From assembly GCA_023436485.1 (NCBI GenBank), contig JAEZIU010000261.1:1-12186 (forward strand): 12,186 bases of DNA. Reading direction: 5' to 3'. The position numbers were made by a program, and so were the translations under genes. Numbering within the stretch: position 1 is the stretch's first letter; the number at the start of each line of letters is the position of its first letter. Positions 1 through 5,681 of this stretch are shown here, one piece after another. This DNA is from Bacillota bacterium. GTDB taxonomy: Bacteria > Bacillota > Clostridia > Acetivibrionales > DSM-1351. The notes under the pieces are model-generated. The model did not search any database and was not told where the DNA came from. It saw only the letters and a list, made by a program, of their open reading frames with translations.

Positions 1-271
1 CAAGCTGAGTGTTAGTGCGGTATACGGTACCGATACCAGTATAATGGTTACAAAAGGTCAAAAGGGCAAAGTAGAAAAGGAAGTAGCACTTGTTCCGGGA
101 CTTTCTGCTCCTGTAGAAATAAATCAAAAGGTTGGGGAAGTTATTTATAAAATAGACGGAAAAGAAGCGGGTAGATTTGATCTTATTGCGAGTGAAAAAA
201 TTGACCAAATATCTTACGGCAAAATTTTCTCGAAACTCATTGTAAGGTGGTTCAGTTTAGGGAGAGCATAA
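1..271 (+). CDS. D-alanyl-D-alanine carboxypeptidase, C-terminal fragment (5' end outside window)
   Basis: This is the 3' end of a gene that begins before the window; the frame is open from base 2, so the ATG at 44 is internal. The visible 89 residues match the C-terminal beta-sandwich domain of low-molecular-weight penicillin-binding proteins (PBP5_C, DacA/DacF type). The pattern is an alternating strand region, then 'APVEINQKVGEVIYKIDGKE', then 'FDLIASEKI'. The last residues (about KIFSKLIVRWFSLGRA) form an amphipathic basic/hydrophobic helix of the kind that anchors these enzymes to the outer face of the membrane. The family trims the terminal D-Ala from peptidoglycan stem peptides; the catalytic SxxK domain would lie upstream and cannot be seen. 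Neighbouring scpAB and rluB fit the Bacillus/Clostridium arrangement, where a dac gene sits near them, often a sporulation-specific one. Which paralogue (dacB, dacF) is not decidable here. Confidence 0.8.
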   Translation, partial: KLSVSAVYGTDTSIMVTKGQKGKVEKEVALVPGLSAPVEINQKVGEVIYKIDGKEAGRFDLIASEKIDQISYGKIFSKLIVRWFSLGRA

Positions 272-282
272 AACGCTCTCCC
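260..282. terminator. Hairpin between convergent dac and M50 genes (probable bidirectional terminator)
   Basis: A perfect 8-bp stem, GGGAGAGC (260-267) and GCTCTCCC (275-282), encloses a 7-nt loop. It overlaps the dac stop codon and ends 3 nt before the M50 stop codon. The stem is GC-rich, but only TTT follows on the plus strand and there is no T-run on the minus strand, so termination efficiency is uncertain. Its position between two convergent genes favours a shared terminator. Confidence 0.55.
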
Positions 283-285
283 ACT

Positions 286-927
286 TTAAAAAATGATAGC
301 CTTATAAAGCGAAATAAAAATAAATGATGAAGGAATTCCAACTATCTTATCAAAAACTCTGCTAAATACCAAAAGTATGAAAATGATCATGCTATATTGC
401 TCCAACATGGTAAAGAACCGGTACTTCCAAGTATTAAATATGTTTGCAATAACATGGTAACCGTCAAAAAACGGTATTGGAATTAGGTTCAGCACAAACA
501 GCACAACATTTATTTGAGCTGAATAACTCAGAAGATCCGCCACATTATCAAAAACAACCTGGTTATTTGAAAGAAATCCCGTTACTGCCACCAACTTTAA
601 AATTAATAAAAAACCGATTGCTACCAGTAAGTTCATAAAAGGCCCTGCCAGGGAAACGAGAATATCATCCCTTCTGGGCTTTTTGTAATTTCGTGGATTG
701 GTCATAACGGGTTTTGCCCAACCAAATTTCACCAGGAGAATCATTATAAAGCCAATAATATCTATATGGGCTCTGGGGTCAAGAGTAATCCTTCCCTGAG
801 CTCTGGGGGTAGGATCACCAAGTTTGTCGGCGGTAACTGCATGTGCAAATTCATGCAGTACAAACCCCAAAAGTATTCCCGGTATTATCATTAATGTATG
901 AATTATATCCCCGCGTGAAAAAAGCAT
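286..927 (-). CDS. Site-2 protease family membrane protein (peptidase M50)
   Basis: This 213-residue polytopic membrane protein belongs to the small, PDZ-less M50 (S2P-like) zinc metalloproteases. The zinc site HEFAH is at residues 25-29 inside the first hydrophobic segment (about 10-30). It is followed by the family's conserved 'GDPTPRAQGRITLDP' stretch at 37-51. Hydrophobic segments follow at about 56-70, 90-115, 138-160 and 178-192. The second metal-ligand region is 'LNLIPIPFFDGYHV' (147-160), with Asp155 as the expected third ligand. The ATG at 927 is preceded by GGAGGA, which fixes the start. The gene is divergent from scpA and convergent with dac, and has its own candidate promoter. M50 enzymes cleave transmembrane helices of regulators, but the substrate of this subgroup is generally unknown. 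A role in RsgI processing is possible only as speculation. Confidence 0.85.
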   Translation of the reverse strand: MLFSRGDIIHTLMIIPGILLGFVLHEFAHAVTADKLGDPTPRAQGRITLDPRAHIDIIGFIMILLVKFGWAKPVMTNPRNYKKPRRDDILVSLAGPFMNLLVAIGFLLILKLVAVTGFLSNNQVVFDNVADLLSYSAQINVVLFVLNLIPIPFFDGYHVIANIFNTWKYRFFTMLEQYSMIIFILLVFSRVFDKIVGIPSSFIFISLYKAIIF

Positions 928-984
928 ATTTCCTCCATGCCTGAAAGGCTGATTTTATTAGCATCCTTTGATGTCACTGTATAA

Positions 985-1013
985 ATTTTACTAGAACTTT
1001 AATGATATGTCTA
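985..1013 (-). promoter_or_regulatory. Candidate vegetative promoter of the M50 gene
   Basis: On the minus strand, TAGACA (1008-1013) and TAAAAT (985-990) are separated by exactly 17 nt. Each hexamer has one mismatch to the sigma-A consensus. Transcription would start near 978, giving a leader of about 50 nt. Confidence 0.5.
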
Positions 1014-1027
1014 CCATCGCAATAATA

Positions 1028-1057
1028 TTGTAATTATTGCCCCATTTATGATAAGAT
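1028..1057 (+). promoter_or_regulatory. Weak candidate promoter of the scpA-scpB operon
   Basis: TTGTAA (1028-1033), an 18-nt spacer and TAAGAT (1052-1057) make a plausible but imperfect sigma-A promoter ahead of scpA. The leader would be about 40 nt. AT-rich sequence here makes chance matches likely. Confidence 0.3.
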
Positions 1058-1105
1058 TAAAAGGTTGATACAACGATATTACATAAATAATTAAGGTGGT
1101 AGTTG

Positions 1106-1909
1106 ATGGAAAGCTCCCTTACAAACGCCTGTACTTTAAAACTCGACAATTTTGAAGGTCCATTTGACTTGTTGTTTCATTTATTTGAAAAGAACAAGGT
1201 GGATATTTACGATATACCTATAAGTTCTATTACAGACCAATATCTTGATTATTTATATGCCATGCAGCAGCTCGACCTTGAAGTTGCAAGCGAATTTCTG
1301 ATAATGGCCGCAACATTACTGCATATAAAGTCAAGAACTCTTCTTCCAAGCAAAAAAGAAGAAAAGCAAGAGGAAAAAGACCCAAGAGAAGAACTGGTCA
1401 GACGTTTGGTTGAATACAGAAGATATAAGGAATTTACTAAAGAACTAAAAGAGATGGAAAAGAAATGGGATCGGGTTTCTTTCAGACTTCCGGAAGCCCT
1501 TGATTTACCCGTAAGAGAAGAAATCATGGAAATAGACCCACAGGTTTTGCGGCAGCAGTATATTGCAATATTGGACAGAAACAAGAAAAAAATTAATTTG
1601 GGTGCTAAAAACATTACAAAGCTTGTTGAACACGAAAAAGTTTCACTTCGAAGCAAAATGAGAGAGGTAGTAAAGCAGCTGATACACAAGGTTTCCTTTA
1701 AGTTTTCAGAGCTTTTTTCCTTTAAAACCAAGTCCAAAACAGAGGTTGTTACAGGCTTTATGGCAATTTTGGAACTTGCTAAGATGAAGAAGGTCAAGAT
1801 TGTTCAGAATCAACAGTTTTCAGATATTCATGTAATCGGTAATACCGAGAACGAAAAAGAAGACTATGAGTTATTTGATGATATAGACGAAAATATAAAT
1901 GAATTTTAG
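1106..1909 (+). CDS. scpA: Segregation and condensation protein A (ScpA, kleisin)
   Basis: ScpA is the kleisin of the bacterial SMC-ScpAB condensin. It bridges the SMC heads and carries ScpB, and acts on the nucleoid in chromosome compaction and segregation. Diagnostic segments are 'LDNFEGPFDLLFHLFEKNK' near residues 13-31 (N-terminal helices that bind the SMC neck), 'ITDQYLDYL', 'ASEFLIMAATLLHIKSRTLLP' (61-81), and 'EELVRRLVEYRRYKEF' (95-110). A C-terminal winged-helix region of about 190-245 contacts the SMC cap. At 267 residues it has the usual length. The ATG at 1106 is preferred over an adjacent in-frame TTG at 1103 because the AAGGTGG ribosome site (1093-1099) is then 6 nt away. scpB follows after 25 bp, so the two are cotranscribed, as in most Firmicutes. 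The tail is strongly acidic (EDYELFDDIDENINEF). Confidence 0.96.
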   Translation: MESSLTNACTLKLDNFEGPFDLLFHLFEKNKVDIYDIPISSITDQYLDYLYAMQQLDLEVASEFLIMAATLLHIKSRTLLPSKKEEKQEEKDPREELVRRLVEYRRYKEFTKELKEMEKKWDRVSFRLPEALDLPVREEIMEIDPQVLRQQYIAILDRNKKKINLGAKNITKLVEHEKVSLRSKMREVVKQLIHKVSFKFSELFSFKTKSKTEVVTGFMAILELAKMKKVKIVQNQQFSDIHVIGNTENEKEDYELFDDIDENINEF

Positions 1910-1934
1910 AATTAACTGTAAATGGAGGTTTATA

Positions 1935-2507
1935 ATGGAAATCAGCACTATTGAGTGCGTAATTGAAAGCCTTATTTTTTCCTACGGCGATCCATTACCA
2001 CTGGATAAAATATGCGAAATACTGGAGTTGGATAAAAAAACTGCAAGAAGCATAATTAAAAATATGATGGATTCGTACAATGTGTCAAACAGAGGTATTA
2101 TTATCAGAGAAATCAATGAGAAATATCAGATGTGTTCAAAACCCGAATATTTCGATTATGTTTCGAAGCTTTATCAAATAAGGCAGAAACAGGCTCTATC
2201 CCAGGCCGCATATGAGGTGCTTGCGATTATTGCGTACAATCAGCCTATAACAAAGGCCAAGATTGAGCAAATCAGGGGTGTTAATTCTGATAGTGCGGTA
2301 ACAAGACTCGTGGAAAGAAACCTCGTTAAAGAAGCAGGAAAACTGGAGGTACCGGGAAGACCTCGCCTGTACGAAACTACTGATGAGTTTTTGAGATGCT
2401 TTGGCTTTAAATCCCTTAGAGATTTGCCATTGCTGGATATTGATGATTTAAGCGAACTTAGTCTTCAGCAACTTGTTGAAGAAGCACAAGAACAGGATAA
2501 TAAATGA
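1935..2507 (+). CDS. scpB: Segregation and condensation protein B (ScpB)
   Basis: ScpB dimerises through winged-helix domains and binds the central part of ScpA, stabilising the SMC-ScpAB ring. The N-terminal winged helix starts 'IECVIESLIFSYGDPLPL'. The family signature 'LSQAAYEVLAIIAYNQPITK' lies at about residues 87-106, followed by 'IEQIRGVNSDSAVTRLVERNLV' and 'GRPRLYETTDEFLRCFGF' in the second winged helix. The length of 190 residues is typical. The frame is open back to an ATG at 1899, but that start has no ribosome site and would overlap scpA. The ATG at 1935 sits 5-6 nt behind GGAGGT (1924-1929) and is chosen. The C-terminal 25 residues are acidic and Gln-rich. The DUF2953 gene follows behind a hairpin. 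Confidence 0.96.
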   Translation: MEISTIECVIESLIFSYGDPLPLDKICEILELDKKTARSIIKNMMDSYNVSNRGIIIREINEKYQMCSKPEYFDYVSKLYQIRQKQALSQAAYEVLAIIAYNQPITKAKIEQIRGVNSDSAVTRLVERNLVKEAGKLEVPGRPRLYETTDEFLRCFGFKSLRDLPLLDIDDLSELSLQQLVEEAQEQDNK

Positions 2508-2528
2508 TTTAAAATTATAAAACATGTC

Positions 2529-2567
2529 AAAAATAACCAAGAGGTGATTCCCTTGGTTATTTTTTTT
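2529..2567 (+). terminator. Terminator-like hairpin containing the DUF2953 ribosome site and start codon
   Basis: A 13-bp perfect stem pairs 2529-2541 with 2552-2564. The core is AATAACCAAG against CTTGGTTATT, and the loop is the 10-nt AGGTGATTCC. An eight-T run spans 2560-2567, partly inside the stem. This is the shape of an intrinsic terminator 20 nt after the scpB stop codon. The loop carries the ribosome site (GAGGTGAT) of the next gene and the right arm carries its probable TTG start. The same structure could therefore end most scpAB transcripts and limit translation of DUF2953 on read-through RNA. The pairing is seen directly; the function is inferred. Confidence 0.7.
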
Positions 2568-3182
2568 ACTGTTATTATAATAATATGCATACTTGTAACT
2601 ATAATTTTGAATATCAGACTGACGTTGGGTTTTACGGCAAAACTGCAGAACAAGGACTGTTCAGTTTTTATTACTATATATTCATTTAAAAATAAGGTAG
2701 TTAAAAACTTAATGATATATCCTATTCCCAAAAAGAACAAAAAGCCTAAGAGAAAAACCGTAAACGGAAAGTGGGATTTGAAACAATTAAGGAGAAGTTT
2801 GCAGATATTGAGAAGACTTTTCAGAAGATCCTTAATAATAAAAGACTTTAAGCTTCATGTTAAGGAAGGAACCGGAGATGCGTTCAACACGGCTATTTTA
2901 TACGGCTTTTTATGGAGCACAATAGGAATGATAGAAAATCTGATTTTTACGCAATATAGGGTTAAAAATAAAGAAATTAAAGTCGAGGCAGATTTTAATG
3001 GAAAATATATTAAAGTAAACTTGGACTGCATATTTAGCCTAAAAATTGTAAATATTATTACTGTAGCTAAAGTAATTGCCATACTGTACTTAAAAAATAG
3101 AAAGGGCGGTGGTGCTGGTGTCAAGTCATCCAATAGAAGGTCTAATGACTACAGCAATGCAAAGTATCAAGGAAATGGTTGA
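2553..3182 (+). CDS. DUF2953 domain-containing membrane protein
   Basis: The function is unknown. One N-terminal membrane helix (about residues 2-20, almost all Ile/Val/Leu/Phe) is followed by a soluble part. A very basic linker (PKKNKKPKRK, about 56-65) comes next, then the family-typical stretch 'DFKLHVKEGTGDAFNTAILY' and 'GFLWSTIG'. DUF2953 proteins are common in Bacillus and Clostridia beside ytfJ/gerW, which suggests a sporulation-linked role; that is inference. The likely start is the TTG at 2553, 5-6 nt after the ribosome site. A GTG at 2544 is in frame, but it lies inside that ribosome site and has none of its own. The last 65 bp overlap gerW in another frame, and they encode a Gly/Ser/Asn/Arg-rich tail that looks unconstrained. 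The start lies within a terminator-like hairpin. Confidence 0.75.
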   Translation: MVIFFTVIIIICILVTIILNIRLTLGFTAKLQNKDCSVFITIYSFKNKVVKNLMIYPIPKKNKKPKRKTVNGKWDLKQLRRSLQILRRLFRRSLIIKDFKLHVKEGTGDAFNTAILYGFLWSTIGMIENLIFTQYRVKNKEIKVEADFNGKYIKVNLDCIFSLKIVNIITVAKVIAILYLKNRKGGGAGVKSSNRRSNDYSNAKYQGNG

Positions 3183-3591
3183 TGTTAATACTATAGTTGG
3201 AGATGCAGTTCAAGCACCTGACGGAACTGTAATTATACCTATATCGAAGGTCAGTTTTGGTTTTGCAGCAGGTGGAGGAGACTATGGAGAAGATTCTTCT
3301 TCTAATAATTCACAGGAAGAACAAGATAAAGGAAAATTCCCTTTTGCCGGAGGTAGTGGAGCAGGTGTTTCCATAAATCCTGTGGCATTTATGGTATGCG
3401 GACAAAATCAGGTTAAGCTCCTTCCTGTAAACGTAAATTCATCTGTTGACAAGATTCTGGATATGGTTCCGGAATTGGTTCAGAAAGCAAGTCAAATGTT
3501 AAACGAAAAAATGTCAAAACCAAAAGAAGAACACAGTAAAAATAAAAAAGAAGAAAATAAAAAAGAAGAAAATGAAAAATGTAAAGAATAA
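3118..3591 (+). CDS. gerW: GerW family sporulation protein (YtfJ)
   Basis: The N-terminal 'HPIEGLMTTAMQSIKEMVDV' and 'NTIVGDAVQAPDGTVIIPIS' followed by 'KVSFGFAAGGGDYG' are the signature of the YtfJ/GerW family. In Bacillus subtilis this protein is made in the forespore and is needed for normal germination. A glycine-rich loop (FAGGSGAGVSINPVAFMV, 75-92) and 'VKLLPVN' complete the conserved domain, which ends near residue 128. After it comes a lineage-specific charged tail (131-157) with the duplicated unit NKKEE. The start is assigned at GTG 3118 (protein MSSHPIEG...) by the usual family N-terminus. In-frame GTG codons at 3109 and 3112 are alternatives, and a purine-rich GGGCGGTGG lies just upstream. 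The gene overlaps DUF2953 by 65 bp, so the two are probably translationally coupled. Confidence 0.88.
   Translation: MSSHPIEGLMTTAMQSIKEMVDVNTIVGDAVQAPDGTVIIPISKVSFGFAAGGGDYGEDSSSNNSQEEQDKGKFPFAGGSGAGVSINPVAFMVCGQNQVKLLPVNVNSSVDKILDMVPELVQKASQMLNEKMSKPKEEHSKNKKEENKKEENEKCKE
3541..3570 (+). repeat. Two perfect copies of a 15-bp unit in the gerW tail
   Basis: The unit AATAAAAAAGAAGAA is repeated exactly at 3541-3555 and 3556-3570. It encodes NKKEE twice within the charged C-terminal tail of GerW. A degenerate third copy (AATGAAAAATG) follows. It is likely a slippage-type duplication. Confidence 0.85.
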
Positions 3592-3615
3592 AAGGTGCCA
3601 AAAACTTTTTTCTTA

Positions 3616-3685
3616 ACGTTACAGCAAAACAACAACTCGCAAATGGCAAGATGCCACTTATGTAAGTTGTTGTTTTACTTAACGT
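3616..3685. repeat. 70-bp three-tier inverted repeat between gerW and rluB
   Basis: The outer arms ACGTTA (3616-3621) and TAACGT (3680-3685) pair. After a small asymmetric bulge (4 versus 3 nt), AAAACAACAACT (3626-3637) pairs perfectly with AGTTGTTGTTTT (3665-3676). Inside the resulting loop, TGGCA (3644-3648) and TGCCA (3652-3656) form a third hairpin with an AGA loop. The element sits 24 bp after gerW and ends 31 bp before the rluB promoter. It may be the gerW terminator (the right arm ends in TTTT), a bidirectional terminator, or a small repeated element. No transposase or target duplication is visible. Confidence 0.7.
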
Positions 3686-3716
3686 AGTTTTACACTGTCT
3701 GTAAGCTCTGATAATG

Positions 3717-3745
3717 TTGACTCAAATTAAAATGGAATATAGAAT
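3717..3745 (+). promoter_or_regulatory. Candidate vegetative promoter of rluB
   Basis: TTGACT (3717-3722) and TAGAAT (3740-3745) are separated by 17 nt. Each hexamer is one mismatch from the sigma-A consensus. Transcription would start near 3752, about 33 nt ahead of the rluB start, so rluB can be transcribed independently of gerW. Confidence 0.65.
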
Positions 3746-3784
3746 AAATGGTATATTAAAATTTATATAAGGGATGCTTATAAA

Positions 3785-4492
3785 ATGGTGGGAATCAGAT
3801 TACAGAAATATTTAGCACACGCGGGAGTTGCTTCAAGAAGAACAGCCGAAGAAATGATTAAACAAGGCAGGGTAGCCGTAAATAACGTTATAATAGAGAA
3901 CATGGGGTTCGCTGTATCAAGTGATGATTTTATAACTGTAGACGGAAAGCCTGTTAATATAGAAGAAGAAAAGGTCTATATATTGCTGAACAAGCCAGTA
4001 GGTTATGTTTCTACCAGTAAAGATCAGTTCGGAAGACCTACGGTTCTTGACCTGGTTAAGGATGTTGGAAAGAGGCTGTACCCGGTTGGAAGGCTTGATT
4101 ATGATACATCAGGGCTTATTCTTCTTACAAATGATGGTGATTTCACTTACCGCTTGACACATCCGAAGCATGAGATAAATAAGGTTTATGAAGCTGTAAT
4201 TTCGGGTTTTCCTGAAAAGAGTGAAATTAAAAGATTTGAGTCCGGATTGAAAATAGAAGATTATCAAACTTCTCCGGCAGAACTTTTGATTATAGAGAAA
4301 CAAGGAATTAATACACTTGTTCGAATTACCATACACGAGGGTAAAAACAGGCAGGTACGAAAGATGTGTGAAGCCATAGGCCACAAGGTTCTGACATTAA
4401 AAAGAATTCAGATGGGGCCTATAGCTCTGGATAAACTTCCACAGGGAAAGTGGAGACATCTTTCTGACAAGGAACTAAAAATTCTATATTAA
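3785..4492 (+). CDS. rluB: 23S rRNA pseudouridine synthase, RluB/RsuA family
   Basis: The enzyme isomerises a specific uridine in RNA to pseudouridine. RluB of this family modifies the peptidyl-transferase region of 23S rRNA (U2605 in E. coli numbering). The N-terminal S4 RNA-binding domain, 'RLQKYLAHAGVASRRTAEEM' (5-24), runs to about residue 60. The catalytic domain follows, with 'ILLNKPVGYVST' (67-78) and the signature 'GRLDYDTSGLILLTNDGDF' (102-120), in which Asp105 is the catalytic aspartate. 'HEGKNRQVRKMCEAIGH' (184-200) is the second conserved motif. The 235-residue length is normal. The start ATG is followed at once by an in-frame GTG; AAGGGATG about 10 nt upstream serves as ribosome site. 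RsuA and RluF share the motifs, so the exact target site is inferred from context. The stop codon overlaps that of the convergent downstream gene. Confidence 0.92.
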   Translation: MVGIRLQKYLAHAGVASRRTAEEMIKQGRVAVNNVIIENMGFAVSSDDFITVDGKPVNIEEEKVYILLNKPVGYVSTSKDQFGRPTVLDLVKDVGKRLYPVGRLDYDTSGLILLTNDGDFTYRLTHPKHEINKVYEAVISGFPEKSEIKRFESGLKIEDYQTSPAELLIIEKQGINTLVRITIHEGKNRQVRKMCEAIGHKVLTLKRIQMGPIALDKLPQGKWRHLSDKELKILY

Positions 4493-4983
4493 TAATTGTA
4501 CATATAACTGTAAGCACCAAGAGCAAGAACGACCAGTATAATAACAATATACAAAACGGTAAGTGCAAGGGCAACGATTGCAAGTATACCTTGGATTTTA
4601 AAATACTTCTTAAGGTAAGTAAACACATTAAACAGAACGTGAGGACTGTTTAAATCGGCATATTCCTTGATAGCTGTTGATCCCTTTGTAAGGGAGATAC
4701 CTGCAAATATAAGAGGTACACCAATTGCTGCGGTTATAATACCTAAACAGGATATTGCCCCCATAACAATTGTATAAATACCAAGAAATTTCATCCAACC
4801 GGATAAACTGTTTATAACGGAATTATATATACCTGGTTGAGGTATCTGCTGTTGCTGATACTGGTAGTCAGAATTCGTTTGCTGATAGGTATTGTTTAAT
4901 TTTGCTGTGTTAGTTTCTGTGTTAGTTGCTGTTGGTTGTGGATTTTCCTGTAAAGCAATATCTGATTCATTATATTGATCCAT
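4489..4983 (-). CDS. Small membrane protein with Gln/Asn-rich N-terminus (resembles DUF5362)
   Basis: This 164-residue protein has no assigned function. Residues 1-50 are polar and probably disordered, rich in Gln, Asn and Thr (for example 'YQQTNSDYQYQQQQIPQP' at 33-50). A short amphipathic segment 'SLSGWMKFLGIY' leads into a Gly/Ile-rich hydrophobic hairpin (about 66-97). A soluble stretch 'KGSTAIKEYADLN' and a last membrane helix (about 131-157) follow. The layout recalls the DUF5362/DUF4190-like clostridial membrane proteins; that is pattern memory only. The start is ATG at 4983, 9 nt behind AAGGAG (4993-4998). An in-frame ATG at 5004 lies upstream of that ribosome site and is not used here. 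Its stop overlaps the rluB stop by 4 nt, and I see no terminator between the two. A TGCTATAAT extended -10 lies upstream. Confidence 0.7.
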   Translation of the reverse strand: MDQYNESDIALQENPQPTATNTETNTAKLNNTYQQTNSDYQYQQQQIPQPGIYNSVINSLSGWMKFLGIYTIVMGAISCLGIITAAIGVPLIFAGISLTKGSTAIKEYADLNSPHVLFNVFTYLKKYFKIQGILAIVALALTVLYIVIILVVLALGAYSYMYNY

Positions 4984-5024
4984 AATTGAAGTCTCCTTAA
5001 ACAAATTTTAGAATATGTGCTTAA

Positions 5025-5033
5025 ATTATAGCA
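5025..5033 (-). promoter_or_regulatory. Extended -10 promoter for the Gln-rich membrane protein gene
   Basis: The minus strand reads TGCTATAAT, a perfect -10 hexamer with the extended TGn motif, 42 nt before the assigned start codon. The expected -35 position holds only T-rich sequence, as is common for extended -10 promoters. The short divergent region also has a weak rightward candidate for mnmM: TTAAAT (5021-5026), 17 nt, TATATA (5044-5049). Confidence 0.5.
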
Positions 5034-5081
5034 TAAAAACCATTATATAAAAACCGTTAATATATAAAAGGAGAGCATTTA

Positions 5082-5648
5082 ATGTGTATTTTAAAAAATT
5101 CATTATATCAATCTCATGAAATAGTTTCCCGTGTGGTCTGTAATGGCGATACGGTTGTTGATGCGACTGCCGGAAACGGACACGATACTACATTTCTGGC
5201 AAGACTTGTAGGCCAGGGAGGTTTGGTTTATTCTTTTGATATTCAAGAATCGGCACTTAATACCACAAAAAACAGATTGGAAGCTGAAAATCTTCTTAGC
5301 AGGGTTAATCTTATACGTGACGGTCATCAAAATATGATGAATTATGTAAATAAGCCTATTAAAGCGGCTATGTTTAACCTGGGGTACCTTCCGGGAGGAG
5401 ACCATAACATAGGCACTAGGGGAGGAACTACCATCGAGGCCATAAAAAGTGCCATGGAGCTGGTAGTTCCTCATGGTATAATCAGCATAGTTGTATACTA
5501 TGGGGGAGACAGCGGGTTTGATGAAAAGTACGAAGTTATCAATTATATTAAAACAATAGATTGCAAGAAATTTGGTGTAATGCAAACCGAATTTGTTAAT
5601 CAGATAAACTGTCCGCCTATTTTTGTTTGTTTAGAGAAGATTGGATAG
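5082..5648 (+). CDS. mnmM: tRNA methyltransferase MnmM (YtqB family, SAM-dependent)
   Basis: This is a class I S-adenosylmethionine methyltransferase of the YtqB group, long annotated as 'rRNA methylase'. Bacillus subtilis YtqB has since been shown to be MnmM, which methylates 5-aminomethyl-2-thiouridine at wobble U34 of certain tRNAs. Motif I, 'VVDATAGNGHDTTFLARLVG' (residues 25-44), is the SAM-binding loop, and 'VYSFDIQ' carries the acidic residue for the ribose. 'FNLGYLPGGDHNIGT' (about 97-111) is the family hallmark near the active site, and 'GIISIVVYYGG' forms a late strand. Length (188 residues) matches the family. GGAG at 5070-5073 lies 8 nt before the ATG. The gene stands alone between a divergent membrane-protein gene and convergent rsgI, 18 bp from the rsgI stop. 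Family assignment is firm; the exact substrate is taken from the B. subtilis work. Confidence 0.88.
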   Translation: MCILKNSLYQSHEIVSRVVCNGDTVVDATAGNGHDTTFLARLVGQGGLVYSFDIQESALNTTKNRLEAENLLSRVNLIRDGHQNMMNYVNKPIKAAMFNLGYLPGGDHNIGTRGGTTIEAIKSAMELVVPHGIISIVVYYGGDSGFDEKYEVINYIKTIDCKKFGVMQTEFVNQINCPPIFVCLEKIG

Positions 5649-5650
5649 GA

Positions 5651-5681
5651 AAAAGCAGCTAACACTCTATTTCTTGCTTTT
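5651..5681. terminator. Weak hairpin between convergent mnmM and rsgI
   Basis: AAAAGCA (5651-5657) and TGCTTTT (5675-5681) can pair across a 17-nt loop. On the minus strand the stem ends in a run of five T, suiting an rsgI terminator; it overlaps the last rsgI codons. The stem is short and AT-rich, so this is a tentative call. Confidence 0.3.

Noticed and set aside
1065..1093. TTGATA-N17-TAATTA as the scpA promoter
   Set aside because: The -10 would touch the ribosome site and transcription would begin at about the start codon, so it is unlikely to be the functional promoter.
1249..1797. 182-codon open frame antisense to scpA
   Set aside because: It is wholly inside scpA, has no ribosome site, and its Ser/Leu/Cys-rich composition is what a shadow of a Lys/Glu-rich gene gives.
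1899..1934. Earlier ATG for scpB
   Set aside because: It overlaps scpA, lacks a ribosome site and adds 12 residues not expected before the conserved N-terminus.
5103..5585. 160-codon open frame antisense to mnmM
   Set aside because: mnmM has clear methyltransferase motifs across the whole interval; the antisense frame has none and lacks a ribosome site.
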